A stretch of 64,000 nucleotides of DNA. It comes from an uncultured Lachnospiraceae bacterium. GTDB lineage: Bacteria > Bacillota > Clostridia > Lachnospirales > Lachnospiraceae. Of this stretch, positions 1 to 7,557 are shown piece after piece. Location: the NCBI GenBank assembly GCA_947626415.1, contig CANQSA010000007.1:40206-104205 (forward strand). The letters run 5' to 3'. Under the pieces are notes generated by a model that made no database searches, was not told where the DNA came from, and saw only the letters and a program-made list of their open reading frames with translations. Made by a program: the position numbers and the translations under genes. Position 1 is the stretch's first letter, and each line of letters begins with the position of its first letter.

Positions 1-295
1 GCCGTTTCTGGGAATCCGGGTGCAGACCGAGGTAATACCGGAGTCCTGGGGACACCGGCGGATCCATGTGGTGGAAAGCGATTATGACTGCGTCGCGTAT
101 GACGCCGGATTCGCGCTGCCTTTGGATGCAAAAGAGACGGGCTGGGTGGAACGGATTCAGGGTACGGGCGAGGAAATGCTTCTGCCTGTAGATCCGAATA
201 CGAACCTGATCCGAAGCAAGACCAAAATCCCAGCGGTAAAATATGCGATTCACAAAGGAAAAAATGTATTGGAGACAGCGTTTCGATATGATTAA
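1..295 (+). CDS. C-terminal part of a DUF2264-like protein (gene cut by window start)
   Basis: The reading frame is open from base 2, so the gene begins upstream of the window and only about 97 C-terminal residues are visible. The segment with GHRRIHVVESDYD followed by DAGFALP resembles the C-terminal beta domain of DUF2264 proteins, which carry a histidine-rich strand followed by an (E/D)-(G/A)-GF(A) motif. DUF2264 proteins are often found with polysaccharide lyases and hydrolases, and here the next gene is a heparinase II/III-like protein that overlaps the stop codon, so the two are probably co-translated. Substrate unknown. A GTG at base 20 is in frame but is not needed as a start. The family call is from memory of the motif and is only moderately sure. 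Confidence 0.55.
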   Translation, partial: PFLGIRVQTEVIPESWGHRRIHVVESDYDCVAYDAGFALPLDAKETGWVERIQGTGEEMLLPVDPNTNLIRSKTKIPAVKYAIHKGKNVLETAFRYD

Positions 296-2057
296 GCAGT
301 TAAAGAAATTTCTGGCGGACCGGGAAGCACAATTGGAACAGGCCGGCGAACTGCTTACGGCGGAGCCGATTCCGGAGCTGACGGAAGAATTGTTTTCTCT
401 GTTTGAAAAAACAGGAAACCGGCTGCAGTATGAAGCGGTATATTTTAAGCGGAGAAAATATCTGTCCGTATTTGCGCTGTTAAGCATGCGCTATGGCAGA
501 AAGCGGGATTTCAGACAACTAGAAACGGTCATTGCGGAAATCTGTAAAGAAACGTGCTGGGCTCTGCCCGCGCATGTGGGAGACCGGAGGAATCCGGATT
601 GGAAGATTACAGTCGATCTGTTCGCGGCGGAGACGGCATTTGCGCTGGCGGAGATCACCGGGCGGCTTGCCGGAAAGCTGTCGTCATCTGTTTGTGAACG
701 GGCAAAGCAGGAAGTGTTCCGTCGGGTCCTGACACCGTATATCAATTCAGATCCGCCTTACGCATGGTGGGAAACCAGTGAAATGAACTGGAACGCGGTG
801 TGCTGCGGCTCAATCGGCGGCGCGGCCCTCTGGCTTATGCGGGAGCCGGAACTGAAACCGCTCCTGTTTCGGGTATGCGGGAGCCTGTCGCATTATTTGG
901 ACGGCTTTTGCGAAGACGGCGCCTGTCTGGAAGGACTCGGCTATTATACCTATGGTATGAGCTTCTACACGGCTTTTGCCGATCTGCTTGCGGCATATGC
1001 CCAAAAACAGGCGGATCCGGAACTGCAGCAGAGAGCGAAGGCGCTGCTTGCTGTTCCGAAAATGGAACAGATCGCGCTGTTTATGCAAAAATGTTTTGTG
1101 GCGGGCGGTCGGACGCTCAGTTTTTCAGACGGCAGCAGTCAGGATACATTTCGGATGGGACTGGCCGCTTATTTGGCGATGCAGTATCCGGCAGTCCGGT
1201 TTCCGGATTTTTCCATGGCGGCAGACCTGGAGTCGGATCCCTGTTACCGGTATCTGATCCTGTCAAGAGATTTCTTTTTTACCGAAGCATATCTGGCGCG
1301 GCTTTCCCATACCGGTTCGGAAAACAGAGCAGAGGAAGAAATCGAAACACGAAAAATACATGTCGGTCAGGTTGTTCTGCCCGAAGCCCAGTGGTCTGTC
1401 TGTACCTCCGCCGGCGGCAGCGTTCTGGCAGTAAAAGGCGGTCATAACGGAGAGCCGCACAATCACAACGACACAGGCAGCTTTCTCTGGCTGGCGGACG
1501 GGCAGGAGCTGCTGACGGATCTGGGGGCCGGAGAATATACCAAAGATTATTTTGGGGAAAATCGCTATACGATTCTGTGCTGCCGTTCCAAAGGACATAA
1601 TGTTCCGCTGATTGACGGCAAAGAGCAGAAGGCAGGAGCGGCTTACGGAGCCTCTTTCTTTGAAACAGACGGACGGGGCACGGTCAAAGTAGAATTTGCC
1701 GGCGCCTATGGGCTGGGAGCGGAAGGAAAAATCCTGCGCACGGTTTCTTTTGATTTGGAGACAGGGGAGTGGCAGGTACGGGATGAATTTACGCTGCCGC
1801 AGACTACGGCGGTTACGGAAAATCTGATCAGCAAATATCCCTGCACGGCAGAGCCGGACGGATTTACCATTCACGCGCCGCGGGGAGACTATCGGATCCG
1901 CTGTGAAGCCGGTACGCATTTCCGGGTAGAACCGGATCTGCACCGGGATCATGTGGGAGCCTCGATGCCGGTCTGGCGGATGCAGTGGGAGGCCCTCGGA
2001 TTTCATCAGTTTTTTACAGGGAAACAGTTGGATTTTTCTGAAAGCATGGTAAAATAG
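288..2057 (+). CDS. Heparinase II/III-like polysaccharide lyase or hydrolase
   Basis: About 589 residues. An N-terminal alpha-helical (alpha/alpha toroid) half contains WWETSEMNWNAVC. It is followed by a beta-rich half with GHNGEPHNHNDTGSF and LLTDLGAGEY, the signature region of heparinase II/III-like proteins (PF07940), where the His/Asn-rich segment binds substrate and metal. Family members cleave uronate-containing polysaccharides by beta-elimination; the actual substrate cannot be read from sequence. No signal peptide is visible, suggesting action on imported oligosaccharides. The start is uncertain: ATG at 288 overlaps the upstream stop by 8 bases, while ATG at 264 has AGGA only 3 bases upstream. 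Both are in frame. It probably forms an operon with the preceding DUF2264-like gene and the reductase that follows. Confidence 0.8.
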   Translation: MIKQLKKFLADREAQLEQAGELLTAEPIPELTEELFSLFEKTGNRLQYEAVYFKRRKYLSVFALLSMRYGRKRDFRQLETVIAEICKETCWALPAHVGDRRNPDWKITVDLFAAETAFALAEITGRLAGKLSSSVCERAKQEVFRRVLTPYINSDPPYAWWETSEMNWNAVCCGSIGGAALWLMREPELKPLLFRVCGSLSHYLDGFCEDGACLEGLGYYTYGMSFYTAFADLLAAYAQKQADPELQQRAKALLAVPKMEQIALFMQKCFVAGGRTLSFSDGSSQDTFRMGLAAYLAMQYPAVRFPDFSMAADLESDPCYRYLILSRDFFFTEAYLARLSHTGSENRAEEEIETRKIHVGQVVLPEAQWSVCTSAGGSVLAVKGGHNGEPHNHNDTGSFLWLADGQELLTDLGAGEYTKDYFGENRYTILCCRSKGHNVPLIDGKEQKAGAAYGASFFETDGRGTVKVEFAGAYGLGAEGKILRTVSFDLETGEWQVRDEFTLPQTTAVTENLISKYPCTAEPDGFTIHAPRGDYRIRCEAGTHFRVEPDLHRDHVGASMPVWRMQWEALGFHQFFTGKQLDFSESMVK

Positions 2058-2081
2058 ATAAAAAATGAATGGAGGTAAATG

Positions 2082-3182
2082 ATGAAGAATTTTGGATTTG
2101 GCTGTATGCGGCTTCCGATGACGGAACAGAATGAAGTGGATTATACGGAATTTTCCAAAATGATCGATGTATTTCTGGAGGCCGGGTTTACGTATTTTGA
2201 TACGGCGCATCCGTATCTGGAAGAAAAGAGTGAGATCGCCATTCGGGAGTGTCTGGTAAAGCGGTATCCGCGCGACCGATACATATTGACCAACAAACTG
2301 ACCTCCCCGTATTTTGAAACGGAAGCGGAGATTGAGCCGTTGTTTGAACAGCAGCTCGCTGCCTGCGGCGTGGAATACTTTGACTATTATCTGATGCATG
2401 CGCAGAACAAACGGCAGAATGAGAAATACACCCAATGTCATGCCTACGAGGTAGCAGGCCGCCTGAAGGCGCAGGGAAAAATCCGGCATATCGGGATTTC
2501 GTTCCATGACCGGGCCAATGTTCTGGACGATATTTTAAATCAGCATTCGGAGATCGAGGTGGTGCAGATCCAGTTTAATTATACCGATTACGAGGATCTG
2601 ATCGTACAGAGCCGTCTGTGCTATGAAGTATGCAGGAAACATGACAAGCCGGTGATTGTGATGGAACCGGTAAAGGGCGGGACGCTGCTTCGTCTGCCGG
2701 AGCGGGCCAAAGCCGTATTTGACAGACTGGGAGGCGGAAGTTACGCCAGCTATGCGATCCGGTTTGCCGCCAGCTTTGAAGGCGTATTCATGGTACTGTC
2801 CGGTATGAGCAGTCTGGAACAGATGCTTGACAATATCAGTTATATGAAAGAGTTTCAGCCGCTGTCGAAGGAAGAATTCGCCGCGATCGACGAAGTACGC
2901 GAGATCTTCCGCAGCCAGGGACTGATCCCCTGTACGGCGTGCCGGTACTGCGTGGACGGCTGCCCGAAGAAGATTGATATTCCGGCGCTGTTTAGCTGCA
3001 TGAACGCATGGAAGGTGTACAGCGCGCCCAACAGCCCGCGCCGTTATCTGCGGATCACAGAGGGAAAAGGGAAGGCGTCGGACTGCGTCAAGTGCGGCAG
3101 ATGCGAGCAGATCTGTCCGCAGACCCTGCAGATCCGAAGCCTGCTTGAGAAGGTAGCAGACGAATTTGAATCGAATGCGTAA
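2082..3182 (+). CDS. Aldo/keto reductase with C-terminal 2x[4Fe-4S] ferredoxin domain
   Basis: About 366 residues. The N-terminal TIM barrel has GFGCMRLP, the YFDTAHPY segment of the aldo/keto reductase active site (Asp and Tyr) and GISFHD. The last 80 residues carry two four-cysteine clusters, CTACRYCVDGCP and CVKCGRCEQICP, typical of 4Fe-4S binding. This architecture is common in anaerobic Clostridia and probably couples ferredoxin-like electrons to carbonyl reduction or the reverse. GGAGG at 2071-2075 is 6 bases before ATG 2082 and only 3 before ATG 2079, so 2082 is preferred. It lies 24 bases after the heparinase-like gene and is probably in its operon, so a role in handling a released sugar is possible but is inference. 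Confidence 0.88.
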   Translation: MKNFGFGCMRLPMTEQNEVDYTEFSKMIDVFLEAGFTYFDTAHPYLEEKSEIAIRECLVKRYPRDRYILTNKLTSPYFETEAEIEPLFEQQLAACGVEYFDYYLMHAQNKRQNEKYTQCHAYEVAGRLKAQGKIRHIGISFHDRANVLDDILNQHSEIEVVQIQFNYTDYEDLIVQSRLCYEVCRKHDKPVIVMEPVKGGTLLRLPERAKAVFDRLGGGSYASYAIRFAASFEGVFMVLSGMSSLEQMLDNISYMKEFQPLSKEEFAAIDEVREIFRSQGLIPCTACRYCVDGCPKKIDIPALFSCMNAWKVYSAPNSPRRYLRITEGKGKASDCVKCGRCEQICPQTLQIRSLLEKVADEFESNA

Positions 3183-3186
3183 GAAA

Positions 3187-3239
3187 ATGTGAAATACGGA
3201 TGGTAAAATCAGCAAATTTGTGGTAAACTGATTTCACAT
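3187..3239. promoter_or_regulatory. Perfect 9-bp inverted repeat upstream of the flavodiiron gene
   Basis: ATGTGAAAT at 3187-3195 and its exact complement ATTTCACAT at 3231-3239 flank 35 bases. Inside lie a second nested pair (AAATCAG and CTGATTT) and two similar GGTAAA segments. It could be an operator for an oxygen or nitrosative stress regulator, or a leader hairpin. It lies between the reductase stop and the flavodiiron ATG. No clean -35/-10 pair was identified. Confidence 0.4.
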
Positions 3240-3271
3240 CATTTCATTTATATGGTAAAGGAGATAGACAG

Positions 3272-5062
3272 ATGGAAATTACAAACGACATTCGATATGT
3301 GGGCGTCAATGACCATGAGGTGGATTTATTTGAAGGGCAGTATGTAGTAGAGAATGGAATGGCATACAATTCCTATGTGATCCTGGATGAGAAGATTGCG
3401 GTCATGGATACGGTGGACGCCAGATTTACGCATGAGTGGCTGGATAATATTGAAAAGGTGCTGGGAAGCAAAGCGCCGGATTACCTGATCATTCAGCATA
3501 TGGAGCCGGATCATTCCGCGAACATCGCGAATTTTATGAAGTTATATCAGACCACGACAATCGTTTCTTCCGCGAAGGCGTTTACGATGATGCAGCAGTT
3601 TTTCGGAACCGAGTTTGCGGACAGAAGAATTGTGGTAGGCGAGGGAGATACGCTTTCTCTCGGAAAGCACACGCTTACGTTTGTGACGGCGCCGATGGTG
3701 CACTGGCCGGAAGTAATCGTAACCTATGACAGCTATGATAAGGTACTGTTTTCCGCGGACGGCTTTGGTAAATTCGGTGCGCTGGATGTGGAAGAGGATT
3801 GGGCCTGTGAGGCACGCCGGTATTATATCGGAATCGTAGGGAAATACGGCGCGCAGGTACAGAATCTGCTGAAGAAAGCCGCCGGGCTGGATATTCAGAT
3901 CATCTGTCCGCTGCACGGACCTGTTTTAACGGAGAATCTGGGATATTATCTGAACCTGTATCAGATCTGGTCTTCCTATGAGGTGGAATCAGAAGGAATT
4001 TTGATTGCCTATACTTCTGTATACGGTCATACGAAGAAAGCGGTAGAATTGTTGGCGGAGAAACTTCGCGCGAACGGCTGTCCGAAAGTGGTAGTATCGG
4101 ATCTGGCGCGGGACGATATGGCGGAGACGGTGGAAGACGCGTTCCGCTACGGCAAGCTGATTTTGGCGACTACTACCTATAACGCAGATATCTTTCCGTT
4201 CATGCGTGAATTTATCAATCACCTGACAGAGCGGAATTATCAGAAGCGGATGGTCGGCTTTATGGAGAACGGTTCCTGGGCGCCGCTGGCAGCGAAGACC
4301 ATGAAGGAAATGTTGAGCAAGTGCAAGAATCTGGATTTTGCCGATACGACCGTTACGCTCCGCTCCGCGCTGAATGATGAGAGCAAAGAGCAGATCGAGG
4401 CGCTGGCACAGGAATTCTGCCGCGACTATCTGGCACAGAATGACGATACGGCGGATAAGAATGACCTGACGGCGCTGTTCAATATCGGGTATGGCCTGTA
4501 TGTGGTAACCTCCAACGACGGCAAGAAGGACAACGGTCTGATTGTCAATACCGTAACTCAGGTGACCAATACGCCGAATCAGATCGCGGTTACGATCAAT
4601 AAGGAGAATTATTCCCATCACGTGATCAAGCAGACCGGCAGAATGAACGTAAACTGCCTGTCTACAGACGCACCGTTTTCCGTATTTGAGACCTTTGGGT
4701 TCCAGAGCGGCAGAACCGTAGACAAGTTTGCCAATATGGAGCCGCTGCGTTCCGATAACGGACTGGCATTCCTGCCCCGGTATATCAATTCCTTTATGTC
4801 TCTGAAAGTAGAGCAGTATGTAGATCTGGGGACGCACGGCATGTTTATCTGCAGCCTGACGGAATCCAGAGTGATTTCCGATGCGGAGACCATGACTTAC
4901 ACCTACTATCAGAACAATGTGAAGCCGAAGCCGAATACGGAAGGCAAGAAAGGCTTCGTCTGCAAGATCTGCGGATATATTTATGAGGGAGACGTTCTGC
5001 CGGATGATTTCATCTGTCCGTTGTGCAAACACGGCGCAGCGGATTTTGAACCGATCGCATAA
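3272..5062 (+). CDS. Flavodiiron protein fused to flavin reductase and rubredoxin
   Basis: 596 residues in four modules. Residues 1-245 are a metallo-beta-lactamase-fold diiron domain with HMEPDH (His76, Glu78, Asp80, His81) as metal ligands. About 250-390 is a flavodoxin domain that binds FMN (starting near YTSVYGHTKKAVE). About 400-545 is a flavin-reductase-like domain. About 550-596 is a rubredoxin with CKIC and CPLC. Flavodiiron proteins reduce O2 to water or NO to N2O in anaerobes; the attached reductase and rubredoxin should allow a single chain to pass electrons from NAD(P)H. AAGGAG lies 7 bases or so before the ATG. It is monocistronic, with an inverted repeat upstream. Cytosolic. Confidence 0.92.
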   Translation: MEITNDIRYVGVNDHEVDLFEGQYVVENGMAYNSYVILDEKIAVMDTVDARFTHEWLDNIEKVLGSKAPDYLIIQHMEPDHSANIANFMKLYQTTTIVSSAKAFTMMQQFFGTEFADRRIVVGEGDTLSLGKHTLTFVTAPMVHWPEVIVTYDSYDKVLFSADGFGKFGALDVEEDWACEARRYYIGIVGKYGAQVQNLLKKAAGLDIQIICPLHGPVLTENLGYYLNLYQIWSSYEVESEGILIAYTSVYGHTKKAVELLAEKLRANGCPKVVVSDLARDDMAETVEDAFRYGKLILATTTYNADIFPFMREFINHLTERNYQKRMVGFMENGSWAPLAAKTMKEMLSKCKNLDFADTTVTLRSALNDESKEQIEALAQEFCRDYLAQNDDTADKNDLTALFNIGYGLYVVTSNDGKKDNGLIVNTVTQVTNTPNQIAVTINKENYSHHVIKQTGRMNVNCLSTDAPFSVFETFGFQSGRTVDKFANMEPLRSDNGLAFLPRYINSFMSLKVEQYVDLGTHGMFICSLTESRVISDAETMTYTYYQNNVKPKPNTEGKKGFVCKICGYIYEGDVLPDDFICPLCKHGAADFEPIA

Positions 5063-5084
5063 AAATAAAAACGGAAATAAAAGT

Positions 5085-5114
5085 CGGCGTCATCTTGCAA
5101 CAAAGATGACGCCG
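5085..5114 (-). terminator. Intrinsic terminator overlapping the degV stop codon
   Basis: A perfect 12-bp stem (arms 5085-5096 and 5103-5114) with a 6-base loop is followed on the minus strand by a U-rich run. The stem includes the degV stop codon (5090-5092) and its last codons, so the terminator is built from coding sequence. On the plus strand there is no T-run after it, so it serves the leftward transcript. Confidence 0.8.
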
Positions 5115-5926
5115 AATGCTTCCGGGCCGATATGGGTTCCGATCGTAGGTCCGATCTGCAGCCGCTCGGACAGCGGATACCCTTCTTTGATCAGCCTTTC
5201 TTCAAAATATTCACAGTTTTCCGTTCCATAAGAGAAAATAGGATAAACGGGGAAATCATAGTTCAATTCAAATCCCTGGAGCTGTTTCAGAATCGCCTGG
5301 ATCGCTTTGTTCCGGCCCAGCGTTTTGCCTAAAATGCCGATGACGCCCTGTTCGGTCAGGGTAATGATCGGTTTGATATTGGCAAGATCGCCAATGGCAG
5401 CCGCCGCTTTGGGAATCCTGCCGCCTCGTCCCAGAAACTCCAGGGTATCCAGCGCGGCGATTACCTTTACATGAGATTTTAACTGTTCCACAGCTTCCGC
5501 AATCTCCCGCGCGGATCTGCCTTCATCCCGCAGCTTACACGCATAGTCTGCCATTACCTTAATGGTAAAGGTAGCGGACAGGGAATCGATCATATAAATA
5601 TCGGGACAGGCAACCATGTTTTTGGCAAGAAGCGCGCTCTGATAGGTTCCGCTCAGCCCTGAGGACAACAGAATGCAGATCAGGGAATCTCCCTTTTCTT
5701 CCGCATCTTCAAATATATCCAGAAACGCCTGCGGAGAGGGCTGCGAAGTCTTTGGGAAATCATTGCTTTCGGCCAGCAGCGGATAGAATTCATTCCGGTC
5801 CAGGTTAACGCCTTCGATATAATCCCGATCGCCCAGCGTAATGGTGATCGGCACCAGTTCTATATTTTTTTCTTTCAGTTCCTCCAAACGGTAGTCGGAA
5901 GAAGAATCCACTAATATCCGTATCAT
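5090..5926 (-). CDS. DegV family fatty-acid-binding protein
   Basis: 278 residues. The N-terminus MIRILVDSSSDY, the segment TSQPSP and SSGLSGTYQSA are the diagnostic DegV motifs for binding the carboxylate head of a long-chain fatty acid. The middle segment with LEFLGRGGRIPK is also typical. Some DegV proteins (FakB) present fatty acids to the kinase FakA for phospholipid synthesis; whether this one does is unknown, and no fakA is in the window. It lies 22 bases downstream of the marR gene on the same strand, so it is probably controlled by that regulator. Expression ends at the terminator embedded in its 3' end. Confidence 0.9.
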   Translation of the reverse strand: MIRILVDSSSDYRLEELKEKNIELVPITITLGDRDYIEGVNLDRNEFYPLLAESNDFPKTSQPSPQAFLDIFEDAEEKGDSLICILLSSGLSGTYQSALLAKNMVACPDIYMIDSLSATFTIKVMADYACKLRDEGRSAREIAEAVEQLKSHVKVIAALDTLEFLGRGGRIPKAAAAIGDLANIKPIITLTEQGVIGILGKTLGRNKAIQAILKQLQGFELNYDFPVYPIFSYGTENCEYFEERLIKEGYPLSERLQIGPTIGTHIGPEAFGVIFVAR

Positions 5927-5948
5927 ATCAACCTCTGTTCCGGAGCTT

Positions 5949-6389
5949 TTATGTGAACACCTTTTCTGCCGTTTCGGCGATCAGGGTAAACAGCGCAATA
6001 ATATCCGGCAATCTATCATTTCCTACTTTATCGGCAATCGCGGCAATGCAGCGTAAAACCTTCTGGTGCTGCAGCCGGTAGATCTCACTGTGCTCCATGT
6101 TGAGCGCGACCCAGACTTTCCGTTTGTCAATGGTGCTTCGGGTTCGATTGATATAGTGCTTCTCTTCCATCCGGGTTAACGTCCGGTTCATCTGGGACTT
6201 CAGCATCTTCGTTTCTTTGCATAAATCCGTTGCCGTCATCTGACGGTCGGGGTGGTAGATCTGATTTTTATATAAAAGATTGCAGATCACAGCTTCGTTA
6301 TATGGCATATCCAGTACCAGCCTGCTGTTGCTGACAGCAGAAGATAAGCGAAGCCATGCTTCCAGTGCAGCTTCCGTATCGTATTGCAT
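5949..6389 (-). CDS. MarR family transcriptional regulator
   Basis: 146 residues from the ATG whose complement is at 6387-6389, chosen because AGGAG stands about 7 bases upstream; a longer in-frame extension to 6470 runs through the promoter and is rejected. The winged helix includes a segment MTATDLCKETKMLKSQMNRTL followed by the wing with NRTRSTIDKRKVWVAL, as in MarR. It should bind DNA as a dimer and respond to a small ligand. It lies directly upstream of degV, and an inverted repeat overlapping its own -10 box suggests autorepression. The combination of MarR with a fatty-acid-binding DegV hints at lipid sensing, but that is inference. Confidence 0.85.
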   Translation of the reverse strand: MQYDTEAALEAWLRLSSAVSNSRLVLDMPYNEAVICNLLYKNQIYHPDRQMTATDLCKETKMLKSQMNRTLTRMEEKHYINRTRSTIDKRKVWVALNMEHSEIYRLQHQKVLRCIAAIADKVGNDRLPDIIALFTLIAETAEKVFT

Positions 6390-6414
6390 TTGTTTGCTCC
6401 TGTCTTTATAAAAA

Positions 6415-6470
6415 GTACACACAGTGAACGGTTTACTATGTATACTATTCCTTTTTTGGGAAAATGTCAA
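6415..6470 (-). promoter_or_regulatory. marR-degV promoter with overlapping palindromic operator
   Basis: On the minus strand TTGACA (6465-6470) is followed after exactly 17 bases by TAGTAT (6442-6447). An inverted repeat with arms GTACACACAGT (6415-6425) and ACTATGTATAC (6435-6445), matching in 9 of 11 positions, overlaps the -10 box and the start of the transcript. This arrangement is expected for autorepression by the MarR protein. Confidence 0.7.
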
Positions 6471-6491
6471 TCGAAAACGGACAAAAAAATA

Positions 6492-6514
6492 TCGTAGAGT
6501 GTAATACTCTACGA
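6492..6514 (+). repeat. Left inverted site, also a leftward terminator hairpin
   Basis: Perfect 9-bp arms (6492-6500 and 6506-6514) around GTAAT. On the minus strand the hairpin is followed by TATTTTTTT, so it should terminate leftward transcripts. It could insulate marR from a promoter placed in the opposite orientation. Confidence 0.7.
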
Positions 6515-6528
6515 AAAAAAGGCGGTAT

Positions 6529-6560
6529 ATGCCGATTTTACGGCATTTTTTCTTTTATTT
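6529..6560 (+). terminator. Rightward intrinsic terminator inside the invertible segment
   Basis: ATGCCG at 6529-6534 pairs with CGGCAT at 6541-6546 around a 6-base loop and is followed by a long T-rich run. It would stop rightward readthrough from upstream before the loaP promoter. Confidence 0.5.
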
Positions 6561-6719
6561 TGACGGTATTTGACGGAAATTCTGACGGTAAATAGGGAAA
6601 AATGAAAGATGGGGACAAAGCGGAGCAAGAAAAGGATTTCTCTGTTTTTACAAGGGTTTTCTTCCTCTTTATGCCGGATTTTTAACAACGGGTTTGACGG
6701 CGATCCTGACGGCAAATAA
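6561..6719 (+). repeat. Five TGACGG repeats at helical spacing
   Basis: TGACGG occurs at 6561, 6571, 6583, 6695 and 6707. Spacing within the two clusters is 10-12 bases, one DNA turn. The last pair of the first cluster and the pair of the second cluster form a 27-base direct repeat (6569-6595 and 6693-6719, 22 of 27 identical). They look like binding sites for a regulator or arm-type sites of a recombinase. Confidence 0.5.
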
Positions 6720-6856
6720 ATGGGTTTTAAGCCTGAAAAATGACTTTCTTTAGAGATTCGGAACGAACAGAAAAGAAACGGCAAAAAGTGCTATATCTTA
6801 CAGTATTATTTATTATAAATTTGTATAATTTACCAGGATTTTTTCCGGGAAATGTA

Positions 6857-6885
6857 TTGACAAGGATAGTGGATAATGATACGAT
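6857..6885 (+). promoter_or_regulatory. Predicted promoter of loaP and the polysaccharide operon
   Basis: TTGACA at 6857-6862 is followed after 17 bases by TACGAT at 6880-6885, which has an extended -10 TG at 6877-6878. It lies inside the candidate invertible segment about 28 bases from the right site and faces loaP. Confidence 0.6.
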
Positions 6886-6912
6886 AAGCAAGAAATTTGA
6901 CGTATTATTTTT

Positions 6913-6935
6913 TCGTAGAGTATTACATTCTATGA
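6913..6935 (-). repeat. Right inverted site
   Basis: It matches the reverse complement of the left site in 21 of 23 bases. Both differences are C to T in the second arm and turn G-C pairs into G-U pairs, so an RNA hairpin is still possible. On the plus strand no T-run follows, so rightward transcription can pass. Confidence 0.7.
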
Positions 6936-6973
6936 AGAACAAAGGTTGGGATCACCGGAAAATGGTTTTTACC

Positions 6974-7000
6974 GCGTTTCGCCGTCAGCTGCGAAAACGC
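6974..7000 (+). promoter_or_regulatory. Leader hairpin just upstream of loaP
   Basis: GCGTTTCGC (6974-6982) pairs with GCGAAAACGC (6991-7000) with one bulged base and an 8-base loop. It ends a few bases before the loaP ribosome binding site. LoaP proteins are known to recognise an RNA hairpin in the leader of their target operon, so this is a candidate, though it could equally affect translation. Confidence 0.4.
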
Positions 7001-7018
7001 TCCGAAAGAGGAAATGTT

Positions 7019-7540
7019 ATGTGGTTTGTATTATATTGCCCAAATCAAAAGGAAACGGAAGTCATCCGTTCATGCATGCGGCATTTAACTGCACAGGCAT
7101 TGACGGATGCTTTTGTGCTGACTTATGATCGTCTGCGCCGCTATGAAGGGGCATGGCATATGGAACGGCGCCCCATATTTCCGGATTGCATATTTCTGGA
7201 AAGCGAAGATGGGGAATGTCTGGTAAAGGAACTGGATCAGTACAGAAAAGAGTTCCATATCACAGAACCCTGTCCGGCTCCGGTTCCGATCAAAAAAGAA
7301 GAAGAAGAGTTTCTGCAGGGTCTGTGCGGAAGAGAACATCATTCCGCCCTGTCAAAAGGTTATATCCGAAACGGCCGTACGTATGTGACAGAAGGGCCGT
7401 TAGTCGGGAAAGAAGGTCTGATCCGAAAGATCGATCGGCACAAACGGCTGGCTGAGATCCGGATGCCCGATCAAAGCAGCAGCCCGAACCGGTTCCGGAA
7501 AATGCAGGTGGGACTTGAAATCGTAGAAAAAGAACCCTGA
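7019..7540 (+). CDS. loaP: LoaP-type NusG paralog, processive antiterminator
   Basis: 173 residues from ATG 7019, chosen because GAAAGAGG ends about 7 bases upstream and the NusG fold begins MWFVLYC. The N-terminal NGN domain carries [23 protein letters not shown], typical of LoaP rather than housekeeping NusG. A C-terminal KOW domain contains [20 protein letters not shown]. LoaP binds RNA polymerase and a leader hairpin and lets polymerase read through terminators in long polysaccharide or polyketide operons. It is the first gene of about 36 kb of co-directional genes and ends 17 bases before the next start, which fits that role exactly. Confidence 0.88.
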   Translation: MWFVLYCPNQKETEVIRSCMRHLTAQALTDAFVLTYDRLRRYEGAWHMERRPIFPDCIFLESEDGECLVKELDQYRKEFHITEPCPAPVPIKKEEEEFLQGLCGREHHSALSKGYIRNGRTYVTEGPLVGKEGLIRKIDRHKRLAEIRMPDQSSSPNRFRKMQVGLEIVEKEP

Positions 7541-7557
7541 GAATGGAGCGAAACGAT

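Larger units (their letters stand above)
6492..6935. other. Candidate invertible promoter segment
   Basis: The segment is bounded by two copies of one 23-bp site in opposite orientation. The left site has arms TCGTAGAGT and ACTCTACGA around spacer GTAAT. The right site, read on the minus strand, has the same spacer GTAAT and differs at only two arm positions; adjoining A/T runs extend the match. Tyrosine-recombinase inversion sites have this form: short inverted arms and an identical asymmetric spacer. The rightward promoter at 6857-6885 lies inside and now points at loaP and the polysaccharide operon. Inversion would point it away, toward marR. No recombinase gene is in the window. Confidence 0.55.
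6390..7018. other. Non-coding control region between marR and loaP
   Basis: No convincing gene lies in these 629 bases; the small open frames are AT-rich and lack ribosome binding sites. The region holds the leftward marR promoter, two inverted copies of a palindromic 23-bp site, a short rightward terminator, five TGACGG repeats, a rightward promoter and a hairpin just before loaP. Each is listed separately. Confidence 0.75.

Noticed and set aside
1263..2507. Minus-strand open frame of 414 codons across the heparinase-like gene.
   Set aside because: It spans the stop of one recognised plus-strand gene and the start of the next, and its translation shows no known motif.
6509..6942. Short minus-strand open frames in the control region between marR and loaP.
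   Set aside because: They are AT-rich, lack ribosome binding sites, overlap each other and cover promoter and repeat elements.
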